In this document: piece after piece, positions 35,290 through 46,529 of the stretch | Layout: every line of letters begins with the position of its first letter | How positions within the stretch are numbered: the stretch's first letter is position 1 | Assembly (NCBI RefSeq): GCF_030445035.2 | Contig: NC_080698.1 | Location: 6,310,038-6,374,037 of the forward strand | Origin: Dasypus novemcinctus | Taxonomy: Eukaryota; Chordata; Mammalia; Cingulata; Dasypodidae | DNA length: 64,000 nt | Reading direction: 5' to 3' | Made by a program: the position numbers and the translations under genes | Notes under the pieces: generated by a model | What the model saw: the letters and a program-made list of their open reading frames with translations, nothing else | What the model was told of the DNA's origin: nothing | Databases searched by the model: none

Positions 35290-35725
35290 GTACGTTGGCA
35301 TCCGGTGAAAGAGTCGGAGGAGTTTGAACAAATGCACACATCACGTAGCCCCTGTCAAGATACGGGACAGTCAGTCCCCTTGTGCCGCCGGTCTGCGCTC
35401 ACCCCCTGCCCGGCAGACGCTCTTCCCTGTGGCACCCGTCGGTCGTCCTTCACTGCCGGTGGTGTCCCATCCCAGGAATCGGCCACAGCTGGGCTTGCCG
35501 TGCCTCTGGGCGCAGCGTTTGAGTCTTTCGGCTGTGGACAGGGTGACGGAGCCTGCTGTGAGGGTGTGTGTGTGCGCAGAGGCTTTCGTTTCTCCTGGGT
35601 AAATACCTAGGAGGAGAACTGCTGCATCATCGCGTGGGCGTGTGTTTACCTTCTAAGCAACTGTCAGAAAGTTTCCAACATGTCGCTCCTGTGTTCGCTA
35701 AAGGGTTTAATTTTTTGTACCAGCG
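35290..35725 (-). mobile_element. Ancient L1 (L1M-type) 3' remnant, antisense
   Basis: The segment ttcgtttctcctgggtaaatacctaggaggagaactgctgcatcatcg ... ctaagcaactgtcagaaagtttcc follows the antisense 3' region of L1M elements. The upstream part (35290-35560) is more diverged. Confidence 0.7.
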
Positions 35726-36089
35726 TTCTGTCCTACAGAAGACTTGTGTGCTTTCTCCTGCTGTTTGTCTAACTTTTTCGCAGTTAACCGTAGGAGAGTC
35801 AGAAGCAGAGACAAGCCAAAGGAGTAGTGTCACCCCCTGCCCTACCCTGGGGACAAGCACTGTTAGGCTTTTTAAGCACTTAGACATTTAATTTTTAAGA
35901 ATTTGAGTTAAAGAATTGGAGATGTAAGTGAAAACGATGGCAAAACCCTGGAGTTGAGAAGCCAGTGAATAAAGCATTTTCCCTTGTAGTCACTTGCTGA
36001 AAATGCCACTTGCATTTGGTTTCTGGAACTTCCTGGGAGACTTCCTGTCACCCAGTTTCTGCAGGGATGTACAGATTTAATTTTTTAAT

Positions 36090-36530
36090 TGTTTTTCCCT
36101 CTTTATTTTTTTTTTAATGTTACATTAAAAAAATACGAGGTCCCCATAACCCCCCATCCTCCTCCCCCACTCCTCCCACATCCACACCCTCTTTCATCAT
36201 CATGGCACGTTTGTTGCATTTGGTGACTACATCCTGGAGCCCTGCTGCACTGCATGGGCAGTGGTTTACACTGTAGTCTACACTCTCCCCCAGTCCACCC
36301 AGTGCGCCATGGCAGGACACACAATGTCCAGTATCTGTCCTGCGATATCACTTAGGACAACTCCAGGTCCTGAAAATACCCCACATCCTATCTCTTCTTC
36401 CCTCTCCCTACCCTTAGCAGCCACCGTGGCCACTGTCTCCACATCAATGCTACAGTTTCTTCCGTTACTAGTCACAATAGTTCCATAGTAGAATATCAAT
36501 AACTCTTCGGGCTGTTCTATTCCCTGCCTC
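36090..36530 (-). repeat. Lineage-specific long repeat, possibly an L1 3' UTR, copy 1
   Basis: It starts with T-rich DNA and tgttacattaaaaaaatacgaggtcccc, then cctctttcatcatcatggcac, ctctcccccagtccacccagtg, and cactgtctccacatcaatgctacag ... actagtcacaatagttcc. The same blocks in the same order occur at 40.92-41.43 kb. The A-rich end on the - strand suggests a LINE 3' terminus. The exact family is unproven. Confidence 0.6.
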
Positions 36531-37190
36531 CTGCAACAGGAATCTCTTCTCCAGCATCTTCCTGACAGACTGCTGCTCCTTTTTGAGCACAGGCGGTCAC
36601 GGGGAGCGCATTCTTCTCGGCCAGTTCTGATTGCTGGAAAGTTTTTCCTCTGTCCAACCAAGAGTCTTGCTAAGACTCCGACCCGAGCAGCAGGTTGACC
36701 CTGTTGCAACAAAACCGGGCGCAGTCCCTCCTGGGCGGGCCTCCCTCTGTGCCCTCCCCCTCCTCATTCCTCGCGTGCTGGAACAGCAGCCAGGGCCCTG
36801 TTTGGAGACCTGGCTGGACTTGCCCCCTCCGCCCCCTCGCACATGCACGACAGCTTGCATGCTCGGTTCTGGATCCTTCTCTTTTCTCTCCCCTGGACAG
36901 TTGGTCAGTTGTCCAGGCCCCTCCCTGAAGGATGTCCTGGCTCTTTGAGATCCCAGGGAAGTCGCGTGTGTGTGCACGTTGCAGAGAGCGCATCTGGAGC
37001 CGCTTCTGGATGAGAGTCTGGAAGAGCAGTGTCCTTGCCCTTTCGCGGACAGCGGGTGAGCGGTGTGCCCCGTGCCGCACAGAGCTGGGCTGGAAGCTTC
37101 TGTGCTGGGCCCTGAGCCCTGCCCAGCCCCGCCTCCCCGGGCAAGCTCAAGGCCACCCAGCAGGCACTATGAGCCAGGCGCGCTCCGTGC
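36530..37190. other. Intron, nothing recognised
   Basis: Moderately GC-rich intronic DNA without identified features. Confidence 0.4.
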
Positions 37191-37194
37191 TCCA

Positions 37195-37305
37195 TCATCT
37201 CCCAGTCCTGCCGAGGACCGATGATTAGGTCCCCCGTTTGGTGGGTGGGGAAACTAAGGCAAGGAGCAGCAAGTTGCTTGTCCAAGGCTGCCCCATGGGG
37301 CAGCA
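37195..37305 (-). repeat. MIR SINE remnant, antisense
   Basis: The segment gggtggggaaactaaggcaaggagcagcaagttgcttgtccaaggctgc matches the antisense MIR core ('ggggaaactgaggcacagagaggttaagtaacttgcccaaggtc' in outline). Confidence 0.65.
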
Positions 37306-38260
37306 GCAGAACTGGACACGGCTGTTGGCGGGAAGTGCTGTTTGTCCTAAGGGCAAGGCTGTGGGTGGGGCCCTTCTGGGCTGGGCCTCCCCAGGCTGCA
37401 GGGAACCGGGTGGCCGCTGGGTCCCGCTTCTGACCCCTTGGGGTGGGAGGAGGGCAGAGCGGGCCGCCTGCTTGGAGATTGGAGAGGGCGCAGACGTCCT
37501 CCTCGGCCGTGAGGTTCTCCCAGCAGCTTTCCACCCTGTCTTCCTCCTCGGTGGCTCCTCTCAAATCAGCCTTGGGTTACTTCTGAGGGAAATCCTGGAT
37601 TTTGCTTCTTTTCCTGGGAAAATGGGTTGTCATCCTGGGTCCTTTCTGGTTATGGCCAGCCATGGCCTGCGCAGAGGCTGAGGCGGGGCGTCGCACTGAC
37701 CCGGGTCACTTACACCAGAGCCGTCCTGCGCACAGGTCCTCGTCCCACCCACAGGTCCTCGTCCCACCCACAGGTCGTCGCCGTCGCAGGTGGACGGGGT
37801 GTGGCGCCTGCCCGAGGACGGGTGCTTTCTGTGATGGCGCGGGGCCGAGGGGAGGGCGAGCGGGCGGTGGAGAAAGTGCTGGAGGGGGACACGGGGGTGC
37901 TGAGCTGCTCCCCAGCCACGTGCTGTGCAGGTCCCCAGGGCGCTCGCAGGGGAGCAGGTCCCCAGGGCGCTCACCGCCTGCGGGGAGACAGGCACGGGGT
38001 GGGGGGGTATCCCAAGGGTGGAGGGGAGGTGTGGAGCCTGGAGGGGGAGCACTGGCATGGAACCCCGAGAGAAGGCGCCCCAGGGCCGGCTTGTGGGGTG
38101 GGGCGTGTGGGGGTCCCTCAGGAGACAGTTTATCTTTCCATAATTCACAGTTCTGAGACCTGATTGGTAGAAGTGACACGGAGTGGACTTGTATTGCGGA
38201 TCTCTTGTGTGCCAGGCACAATTTGGGGCATGTTATGGGATGTCATTTTTTAAATTATTA
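37306..38260. other. GC-rich intron with two short tandem duplications
   Basis: A 19-bp unit (acaggtcctcgtcccaccc) occurs two and a half times at about 37732-37780. The segment gtccccagggcgctc occurs twice at about 37931-37969, with a 27-bp period. No gene is called. Confidence 0.6.
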
Positions 38261-38261
38261 C

Positions 38262-39110
38262 TATTTTTTAAATGAGCTTTAGATGATGTAAACGTTACAT
38301 CAAAAATATGGGGGTTCCCATATACCCCACCCCCTCGCCCTCCCACACTTTGCCCATGAACAGCTTTCATCAGCCTGGTATATTTGTTCCGGGCGGTGAA
38401 CACATGCTGAAGCATTGCTGCTAACCATAATTTACATTATGGGTCACACTTTGCACCACACCTTTTTATAGGTTTTGACAAAATGTATAATGACCTGTAT
38501 CTGTGATTGAGTGCAGATTCCTGCAGGACAATTCCAGTGTCCCCAAAATGCCCCGTGTTGCACTAATTCTCTCCCCCCCCTTAGAACCTCCGGTGACTGC
38601 TGCCTTGTATCAATGATACACGTTCTTCCATTGCTAGAATAATAGTCAGTTTACTTCGACCTATAGCTGCATTACCGCCTTCTATTGTTCACTTCTCAGT
38701 CTTGAGGATTTTGGGGTGGGGATGCCCGTCTGCTTCCCATTGAGAGGGGACTTGGGTCCGTGGCACAGGTGGATGGCGTCTTCTCACTTGCTGTTGTGGA
38801 TACTCTCTGTTTTTTGGGATGGGCGTTATCCATCATCATCCTTTTGCTCATTGTCCTGGGCGAGTCCGATGAACTGGAGAGGAGGTGCTGCCACTCTGCT
38901 GAGATTCAGGGCCCCGCTGGCACATCGACAGCTGGAGGAGTTAAGTCTCTGGGACCCATCTGGGTGTAAGTCTCTGGGACCCATCTGGGTGTAGTGCTGA
39001 TTATAGGCTCAAATAAAAGGGACAGAAGAGCCATGTGTAGGAAAATTGTGAGTCCAACTCCAATACATTGGGGGGATAAGTTATATATTCCAAGGGAGGT
39101 CTACTGGCAG
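38262..39110 (-). repeat. Lineage-specific long repeat, copy 2
   Basis: The segment begins acgttacatcaaaaatatgggggttcccatatacccc, the same terminal block as copies 1 and 3. Its distal part (38700-39000) shares the order ggtgctgccactctgctgagattcagggccc ... ctggcacat with 41.63-41.69 kb of copy 3. It contains a two-copy 25-bp duplication at 38942-38991. Confidence 0.6.
38942..38991. repeat. Exact 2 x 24/25-bp tandem duplication
   Basis: The segment agtctctgggacccatctgg plus gtgta occurs twice in direct succession. Confidence 0.85.
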
Positions 39111-39629
39111 GAGCGGAATTCCTGGGGTTGACCTCCCTGCCTCTAGTGTCCAGGTGTCCCCAGAGCCCTCAGGAGCCCCCTGCCTGCGGCACTGTTTAGT
39201 GTGGCAGTACATGGTCTCATTTAATCTGCAGTGACTGCACGTGGGGGAGGAAACTAGGGTAATGCCTGAGGTGGGATTTGAACTGAGCAGGCCCAGCCCC
39301 CTGCAGTTCCTCTCAGGAGGGAGGATGTAGGTGGGGTGAGGGTCTTCCCACATGGAACCCAAGGCTGCTGGGCTGTGCTCAGCTGCATTTCGGGGTGTGA
39401 CGCTCTAGTTCTTGTTCTCTTTGTTGCTTTCATGGCACTGAGTAATCAGTGAGCTGTACACTTAGGATTTTTGGCCTTAGTATCTTATACTCCAGTAAAA
39501 ATGTTTTTAAAAAAACAAAATGCCTCAGAAGGATGCTGGGGTAATGTTTTTAGAAATTGTAAAATTATCTCCTCACATAACGTGGTCACCAGTTGGGTGA
39601 CAGTGAATGCCAGCTCTTCTTTTAGGTTT

Positions 39630-39825
39630 GAGCTAGGGCTGCCAGAGTCAACAAATAAAAACACGGGATGCCAAGTTAAATTTGAACTTCAGATAAACAG
39701 TGGATCATTTTTAGTTTAAGTGTGTCTCATGAAGTCATTGGGACATACTTACACTTAAAAGTTACTTGTTGTTTATCTGAAATTCAAATTTAGCCGGGTG
39801 TCATGTATTTTATATGGCAACTGAG
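39630..39825. mobile_element. Foldback (palindromic) DNA-transposon-like element
   Basis: The left arm agttaaatttgaacttcagataaac (about 39674-39698) is the reverse complement, with about one mismatch, of gtttatctgaaattcaaattta at about 39771-39792. The inner arms (ttttagtttaagtgtgtctcatg and gggacatacttacacttaaaa) also pair. The outer ends are ggctgccagagt and atggcaactgag. This matches a palindromic mammalian MITE-like family whose name I cannot fix. Confidence 0.75.
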
Positions 39826-39997
39826 AGCTGTAAGAAGTGAGAAGTGCAGCGGGGCCTTAATTGAGATATCAGAGAATGCTGAGACCAGATGGAATAAAAT
39901 AATCCAGGAGAGAAGCAAGTTGGGGGCAGGACGTTGGTCTGGGGTCTTGTGAAGTGCTGGAAGGACGTGGGACCAAGGTCAAGAGGGGATTGGGGGT

Positions 39998-40075
39998 GGG
40001 GGTGGGTGTGGCTCAAGCAGTTGAGCACCTACCTCCCACATGGGAAGTCCTGAGTTTGGTTCCTGGTGCTTCCTG
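39998..40075 (+). mobile_element. tRNA-like SINE head (short form)
   Basis: It contains gtgtggctcaagcagttgagc (A box region) and gagtttggttcctgg (B box region, ggttcctgg), followed by an A-rich linker. It lacks the 300-bp DAS-SINE body. Confidence 0.7.
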
Positions 40076-40114
40076 AAAACAAACAACAAGCAAAACAAAC
40101 GAAAAAAACAACTC

Positions 40115-40190
40115 AGGGACGCCGATGTGGCTCAGTGGTTCGATGCTGGCTTCCCAAATACAGGTTCCAGGTTCAATCCTCAACAAGAAA
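40115..40190 (+). mobile_element. tRNA-like SINE head (short form) with well-kept A and B boxes
   Basis: The A box tggctcagtgg is at 40128-40138 and the B box ggttcaatcc at 40170-40179, 31 bp apart as in a tRNA gene. There is no cloverleaf strong enough to call a functional tRNA. It sits directly after another head, separated by an A-rich linker. Confidence 0.75.
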
Positions 40191-40194
40191 AGAG

Positions 40195-40915
40195 GGAATT
40201 AGGTGGAATAATCTGACAGACATAAATGTTAGATCACTCAGCTTGCAAAATGGGTTCAAGGCTCATTTGGTTGGTTTTGACCTTCATTCCAGTTTATGTT
40301 AATGCAAAGATCCTGAGAAACAAGAACAATTTTGAGCCTCACGCAAGGAAAAGAAATGTTAGAAGTGAGCTAACTTGAGAAACTGGCTTTAAAATTTGGA
40401 GCAATTTGTGTAAGAAAATAAAAATCAAAATGGATTAGAACCCATAGAATAAAATTAATACCCATGAGTCCTTGCTGATATAAATAAATAAGTGGGGAGA
40501 AGGGAAAACTCTTTCATATAGAGAATTCCAATAATAACATGTAGAAAGCATGATGGGGAAAAGTTACTATTTGGAAAGACCACTGTAATAACTGTTAGGC
40601 AAGAATCCTCAATGGATGCTACACTTCGCAGGCAGAAGTATGAGGAATTTATTCTCGAACTTCGCAGGCAGAAGTATGAGTATTTATTCTCAAAGCATCT
40701 CCTCCTCTTTCATAACAAAGAGAAAAAGAGTAATTTAAAAAGAGACCTGGCAGATACCATCTTAACCAGGTGACCTGACACCGTAGTTATCCCTTCTGTC
40801 TAAGGCCTCATCAGAATTACCTTTGGCATCCATATTTCTTTTTTTATTTTTTAAAATTCTTAAAATTTTTAATTTTTTAAGTTATTTTACTTTATTTTTT
40901 AATTATCTTTTTTAA
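40195..40915. other. AT-rich intron with one short tandem duplication
   Basis: Bases about 40623-40695 contain acttcgcaggcagaagtatga twice with a 36-bp period. The rest is AT-rich, ending in long A/T runs. It may be old LINE sequence, but I cannot assign it. Confidence 0.5.
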
Positions 40916-40919
40916 AAAG

Positions 40920-41760
40920 TTAATAGATCACACAAAACGTTACATTAAAAAACATGAGGGTCCCATGTACCCCACTCCCCACCACCCTACCCGTCATTTT
41001 TTTTAATTACATTTTTTTGAAGATACATAGATCACAAAAAAATGTTACATTAAAAAATATAAGAGGTTCCCACATACCCCACCCCCCACCCCACCCCCAC
41101 TCCTCCCACATCAGCAACCTCTTTCATCATTGTGGCACATTCATTGCATTTTGGAGCACTGCTGCACCACATGGATTATAGTTTACGTTGTAGCTTACAC
41201 TCTCCCCCAGTACCTTCAGTGGGTTATGGCAGGATATATAATGTCCAGCATCTGTCCCTGCAGTATCATTTAGGACAACTCCAAGTCCCAAAAATGCCCC
41301 CACATCACATCTCTTCTTCCCTTTCCCTGCCCTCAGCAACTACTGTGGCCACTTTGTCCACCTCAATGCTACAATTTCTTCCATTACTAGTCACAATAGT
41401 TCTATAGTAGAATACCAGTTAAGTCCACTCTAATCCATATTTTATTCCTCCATCCTGTGGACCCTGGGATGGTGATGTCCACTCCACCTCTATATCAAGA
41501 GGGGGCTTAGATCTCACATGGCTGATGGATGCAATTCTCCTGCTTGCAGTTGTAGGCACTCTCGGTTCCCTGGTGTGGTGGTTGACCATTTTCACCTCCC
41601 TGTTAGCTGGCCTGGATGAGTCCATTGAACCAGAATAGGTGCTGCAACCCTGCTGAGGCTCAGGGCCCAGCTGGCACATGGGCAGTCCAGAGGTTCAAGT
41701 CTGCCAAGCATACACCAACCCCAGCGCCAACCTCAGGTTCAGTAAAAGTGACAGAAACAA
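40920..41760 (-). repeat. Lineage-specific long repeat, copy 3 (with a repeated terminal block)
   Basis: This is the longest copy. The terminal block 'gttacattaaaaaacatgagggtcccatgtacccc' appears at 40938-40975 and again, diverged, at 41042-41085 (gttacattaaaaaatataagaggttccc), which suggests a second element inserted or a duplicated end. It then continues with the same body as copies 1 and 2. Confidence 0.6.
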
Positions 41761-41859
41761 CGGTCTCTTCAAGCAACCCAAGCACCTCAGTTCTTCCAGC
41801 CACTGCCCACTGCTCAATTCCAAAGCCATTGCCACATTTTTGGTATTTGTAAAAGCAGC

Positions 41860-42275
41860 ACCCCACTCTTCTGGTACCAAAATCCATTTTTGTTTGCTGG
41901 GCTGCTGAAAGCAGAGACCATGAAATGGGTTGACTTAACAAAGGGAAGTTTTTAGCTTACAGTTTTGAGGCTGAGAAAAATGTCCAGACTATGGCATCGT
42001 CCAGACCACCCTTGTGTCCCGAAGGCCAGCTGCCGGCCGCCTTCTTCCTTGACCCCTCTGCCGTGTGGCAGGGCACGTGGCGGCACCCGCTGGCCTCTCC
42101 CTTCTCTTCTGGGTTTCGTTGCTTTCACCTTCTTGCTTCCATGGCTTTCTCTCTCTCTCTTCTTTCCATTTATAAAGGACTCCAGTGAGAGGATTAAGCC
42201 CCCTCCTTAACTGAAGTCGCCCCATCCAAAGGGCCTGCTCACACCCACAGGAGTAGACTAGCTTTAAGGACATGC
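41860..42275. repeat. Interspersed repeat, family not named
   Basis: The segment tttgtttgctgggctgctgaaagcagagaccatgaaatggg ... tataaaggactccagtgagaggattaagcc ... cacacccacaggagtagac ... catgcttttctggggtac follows a repeat layout I recognise from mammals but cannot name. A second, more diverged relative may lie at 61.56-62.09 kb. Confidence 0.45.
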
Positions 42276-42524
42276 TTTTCTGGGGTACACGCAGTGCCCC
42301 AGATATGTAAGGAGAGTGTCGACATCACGTCCCCTGTTACGATGCACTGCAGAGAGAGGGCACCGTGTCCCTTCCGGGGACTTCCTGCCCAAGATGCACA
42401 GCCTCGGTCTAATCATGAGACAGCAGGCACGCCCCCCATGAGGGACCGTCTGCAAGATAAGCGGCCAGTACTCTTCAAAAGTGTCCACCAAGGGGATGTG
42501 ACAGCTAACTGCAGAGCGTTTAGT

Positions 42525-42740
42525 TCCTGGATTGGATCCTGGCTTGGATAAAAGGACATTACTGAACTTTGAAATCGGGTCCGTAGATTATTAGTTAATA
42601 GTATGTCAATGTTAACTTCCTGATTTTTTATAATTGTGCTGTGGTCATGCAAGACGTCAGCACTGGGGAAATCTGGATGGGGCATACAGGAACTCTGTGT
42701 ACTATGTTGACGCATTTATTGTGAGGGTGAAATTACCTGG
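42525..42740 (+). mobile_element. Ancient L1 (L1ME-type) 3' remnant, sense
   Basis: The order ttggatcctggcttggataaaa ... caatgttaacttcctgatttttataattgtgctgtggtcatgcaagacg ... catacaggaactctgtgtacta follows the L1ME/HAL1 3' region. Confidence 0.7.
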
Positions 42741-42744
42741 AAAG

Positions 42745-43560
42745 ACCCTGAAAGGTGAAGGAGCTACGGTGGGCTGGGGGTGCAGCTGCAGCCCGCTGCC
42801 CATTGCTGGGGGGCTGGTCGCGAGGCCTGAGGACACACCCTAAGGCGTGTGAACTGTTCCTGTAGGCACTGGAGAGGAGGTGAGGATTTCTGAGGAGTGC
42901 AGTGTGGCCGGTTTGCACTGCATTTAAAACATTCTTTAAATCTTAAAACACATAAACTTGTTTCTGATTACAGAGTCATTCCTCTTTATTGTAGAATATT
43001 TGAAAAATGCAGAAGAGTTTAAGGAATAGAGGCAAATCCATCCATAGCCCTACTTCTCAGCAGTAACTGTGGAGAATGATTAGTGTCCGTCCTTGGTGTG
43101 CATTTCTTGAGGTATAACTGTGCTTGCAAACAAAACAGAGCAAAGAGAGAGCAGCGTGGTACCTACGCTGGGTGGTCCCCTGTTTTCTTCATTGAACATT
43201 GTATTAGGAACATTCTTCAGGTCGTCAAGTAATCTAGAACTTTGCTGTCCGACACATGCGGCTGTTTAAAATTTAATTTAAATTAAAGTGAAATAAAAAC
43301 ATTCTCTTCCTCACTAGTGCCAGCGTCATCTCCAGGGCGCATGGCTGGCGGCTGCCACGTTGGGCGGCGCGGGGGAGGACGCTTTCGTCATCATAGAACG
43401 GGCTGTATGGACAACACTGCTCCAGAGTATGACTTTTTAAGTTGTATGGTGTTTCATTGTGTGGCAGACCATGGTTTATTTAACTTTACCCTTGTAGGGG
43501 GACATTAATAGTTTCCAATTTTCCCTATTTAAGTGTCTTAATAGTATTTTGATGAGTATT
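42745..43560. other. Intron, partly old LINE-like, nothing specific
   Basis: AT-richer sequence. The part 42.95-43.56 kb has the feel of antisense old L1 3' DNA (for example gttgtatggtgtttcattgtgtgg) but is too diverged for a firm call. Confidence 0.35.
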
Positions 43561-43564
43561 TGTG

Positions 43565-43905
43565 CATATTCTTTTTTTAAAAGGTCAGCTTATGGAGATA
43601 TAATTCACGTATCATGAAATTTGCCCTTAAGGTGTGCAATTCAAGGGTGTTTGCTATAGTCACAGAGTCACGTAAGCATCACCACTAAGCCCAGGACATC
43701 TTCACCCCCCCAGAGGAAGCCCTGTGCCCCCTGGCAGGGCCCCCTTCGGCCCCTTCCCCAGCCCAAGGCAGCCGCTGCGTGACTTTTGGTCTCTGTGGAC
43801 GTGGGTTTTGGGGACACCTCTGATGTTTCCCCTAAAAAAATTCCATTAAATGGATCAAAGGATGTGTAGGTTTTTAAAGGCTTTTGAAACATTTTGCCAA
43901 CCTGC
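43565..43905 (-). mobile_element. Ancient L1 (L1M-type) 3' remnant, antisense
   Basis: The segment aggtcagcttatggagatataattcacgtatcatgaaatttgccc ... ggtgtgcaattcaagggtg ... catcaccactaagcccaggac follows the antisense L1M 3' pattern. Confidence 0.6.
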
Positions 43906-44170
43906 CCTCTAGAAAGTCACTGTGTTTATCCTTCCCCTAAGAGTGTACGAGAGCTCCTTTCTCTCCTCCTCAGTTATTATCATCTTTATTTTCTCTTCCT
44001 GTTATTTCCCATCTTTGCCTTTGGGTTGGTGATGAGTGGCAGCACTTTGTACCCTGGACCGTCCTTTCGTGTGCCCGCCGGACTTTCCTGTTTCAGGGAG
44101 GGTTGAGAAGGCCAGGGGCACCTGTGAGGAGGGAAGTGGCGAGCTCCTGAGGAGAGCGGGGCGGGGGCCC

Positions 44171-44230
44171 GGAGGACGGGGTGCCCAGCAGCTGCGGGGC
44201 GGAGGACAGGGTGCCCAGCAGCTGCGGGGC
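44171..44230. repeat. 2 x 30-bp tandem duplication
   Basis: The segment ggaggacggggtgcccagca plus gctgcggggc recurs at 44201-44230 with a single change (g to a). Confidence 0.85.
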
Positions 44231-44400
44231 GGGCGCCCTGGTGGCGAGGAGGGGGTGGGCTGCAGGGCTCCTCGCCCTCTGGGGAGCAGGGGGCAGGGAA
44301 TGGCTTTTCAGGCCAGGGAAGGGTAGCACCCTGGGGCCGCGGTGAACCTGCAGGGAGTCACAGGGAAGCTCCGGCTTCTTACAGCGGGTGGGAATTGGGA

Positions 44401-44490
44401 ATTTTTTTTTTTTAAAGGAGGTACTTGGGAAAGAACCCAGGACCTTGTGCGTGCGAAGCAGGTGCTCAGCCACCGAGCCGCACGCGCTCC
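44401..44490 (-). mobile_element. tRNA-like SINE head (short form), antisense
   Basis: A T run followed by gaggtacttgggaaagaacccaggac and gcaggtgctcagccaccgagc. On the - strand this gives A- and B-box-like motifs at tRNA spacing and no long body. Confidence 0.65.
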
Positions 44491-44494
44491 GTGA

Positions 44495-46178
44495 TTGGGC
44501 TACCGGGTTAGAAACTTCCTTTTCCACTAGAGTAAGGCCTTGCGGGGTTGGAGGCAGCTTCAGAGTGAAGAAAGGAGGCTGGGGCCCTTACCCCGCGGGG
44601 CAGGGTGGCCGCAAGCCCTTCCTTTTGGCTTCGGTGGAGTTGCACCCGTCGACCCAGGACCTGCAGCGTGTAGGGGAGCGCAGAGGCCGGGAAGCCCGCA
44701 GCCAGGGAAGGCGCCGTCTCTGATTCACCCCAGCTGGGGTTCTTGACCTGGGCTGCACAGCGGGGTCCGTGGCGTGGTCTCAAGCTGTACGTACCCCGGA
44801 AAAACAAGTTTGTAAACTTGGTCTGCTCCGGTAGGTGTGCGGGACTTGAGATGAGGTTCCTTCATTAAGTGGGGCCCGTCGGGCTGCGGCTTAACCTGTT
44901 CCCGGAGCCCTTTCTAAGAGAAGGAAATTCAGACAGAGAGAGAGAAGGCTCCAGAAAAAGAAGCAGGAGCAGAACCCGGGAGAGAAGGGAGAGCCCGGCG
45001 GGCACCGCCACGCGCCTTGCCGTGTGACGAGGAGCCCAGGGTCCCCGGCAGCTGGTCTGCGGGAAGAAGGCATCGCCTTGACCACGCCTGGGTCTGGACG
45101 TTTTCGCGGCCTTGGGCCGGGAATGAATAAATGCCCGTTGCTGACGCTGAACCACTGCTTGGGATTTGCTTGAGCAGCCTGGGAAACGGGACAGTGGGGG
45201 GCTGTGGCCCAGCCCGGGGCTGGCACCACAGGTCGTGCTTGCTGCCTCACCTGGGTTCCTTCCGGCCAGGTGGAGAAGTAGGAGCTGCACACCAGCAGGG
45301 AGCCGGCGCCGGCCACCCCGGGGAGGCGGAGAGCTTCGGCCGTGGCTGCGAGGGTTGTTCCTGGGGTCCACTGCCCAGCTGTGCCCCCAGCGCTTGGCTC
45401 CTCTGGACTCCAGGGCCCGTGGGCGCCCAGAGCTGTGTGGCCGCGGGGTGCCCCCTCGGGCTGAGAAGAGCCTCGCGTGGACTCACGCGTGTGGACGCTC
45501 CATGCAAACCTGCCCCCTCCCAGCCTCCCCGCGAGCCGTGCTCGCTCGGTCCCCGCGCATCGTGGTGCCCGTGGCTGCGTGGCCCCACATGACGTGCTGC
45601 AAACACGCAGCGCCGAAGGGGATGCTCTGCAGTGTCCGGGGGGAGGGGGCAGCCCCCGAGACCCCCCCTTTCGCCTCCAGAGAGGGGCAGCCGCCTCCGG
45701 GCCAAGCTGCGGCGTGAGCTGGGCCGAGGGTCCACAGCCCGCTGGCGGGCCCCCGGGGCCTTTTCCTGACAGCAGGAGAAGCTGGCTGGGGCGTCGCCGG
45801 GCCGTGCGGGTTCAGTTACCGGGGCCCCCGGGGCCCCCGCCGCGGCCCGCGGGCAGGGGCAGGAATTCTGCGCCAGCCAAACCTCCCGCGGAGGCGGCTT
45901 GGCTGCCCCCGGCTTGTAAACTCCGCTTCATGAGAGCGGGGCACGGTGCCGTGGCCGACACCAAATTTGCTTTTTGGCTTTGGGTATGCGGGAGATAATT
46001 TACCTCCAAATTGGGATAATTTATTTCACATGGAACGCCGCCCAGGCCAGACCGGATGGTGTCTGCATTTGATCAGTTGCGCTGTGTTATTGGTTTTCTA
46101 ATAATTTCCCTGGCGCTGACGCCAGGGTGGGGACTAGGAACAGAGTGGGCTCTGCCCCACCCAAAACCAGACTGGCCG
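44495..46178. other. GC-rich intron, nothing recognised
   Basis: CpG-rich from about 45.3 to 45.95 kb. Overlapping open frames on both strands but no features. Confidence 0.4.
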
Positions 46179-46188
46179 CCTCTTACAT

Positions 46189-46517
46189 CTTTTTTAAAGA
46201 TGTATTTATTTATTCCCCTGCCTCCATCGTGTTTGTGCTCCTTGTGTGCACGTTCTTTTTTTTTTTTTTTTCAAGGAGGCACCAGAAACTGAACTGCAGG
46301 GCCCCCCCCCCCCCCCGTGGTAGGCGGGAGCTCAACTGCTTGAGCCACATTCGCTTCCCAGTGTTTAATTTCTACCCATTCCTTGTTTGTGCTTGCTTTC
46401 TGCATCTGTTCGTTGTGTGCTCGTCTTCTTTTTAGGGGGCACCAGGAACTGAACCTGGGACCTCCCAAGTGGGAGGGAGGCACCCAGTTGCTCTAGCCAC
46501 CCCTGCTCCCCTCTTGT
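46189..46517 (-). mobile_element. Two SINE heads in series within one TSD
   Basis: Two antisense SINE segments (about 46189-46359 and 46360-46511) each end in a GCTTCCC/GCTCCCC head. Only one direct repeat, ctcttacat (46180-46188 and 46518-46526), is found, and it flanks the pair. The first contains T and C homopolymers (15 C at 46302-46316). Confidence 0.75.
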
Positions 46518-46529
46518 CTCTTACATATA

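Noticed and set aside
40115-40190. Possible functional tRNA gene
   Set aside because: A and B boxes are present, but no convincing acceptor and anticodon stems are seen and it has an A-rich tail, so a SINE head is the better call.
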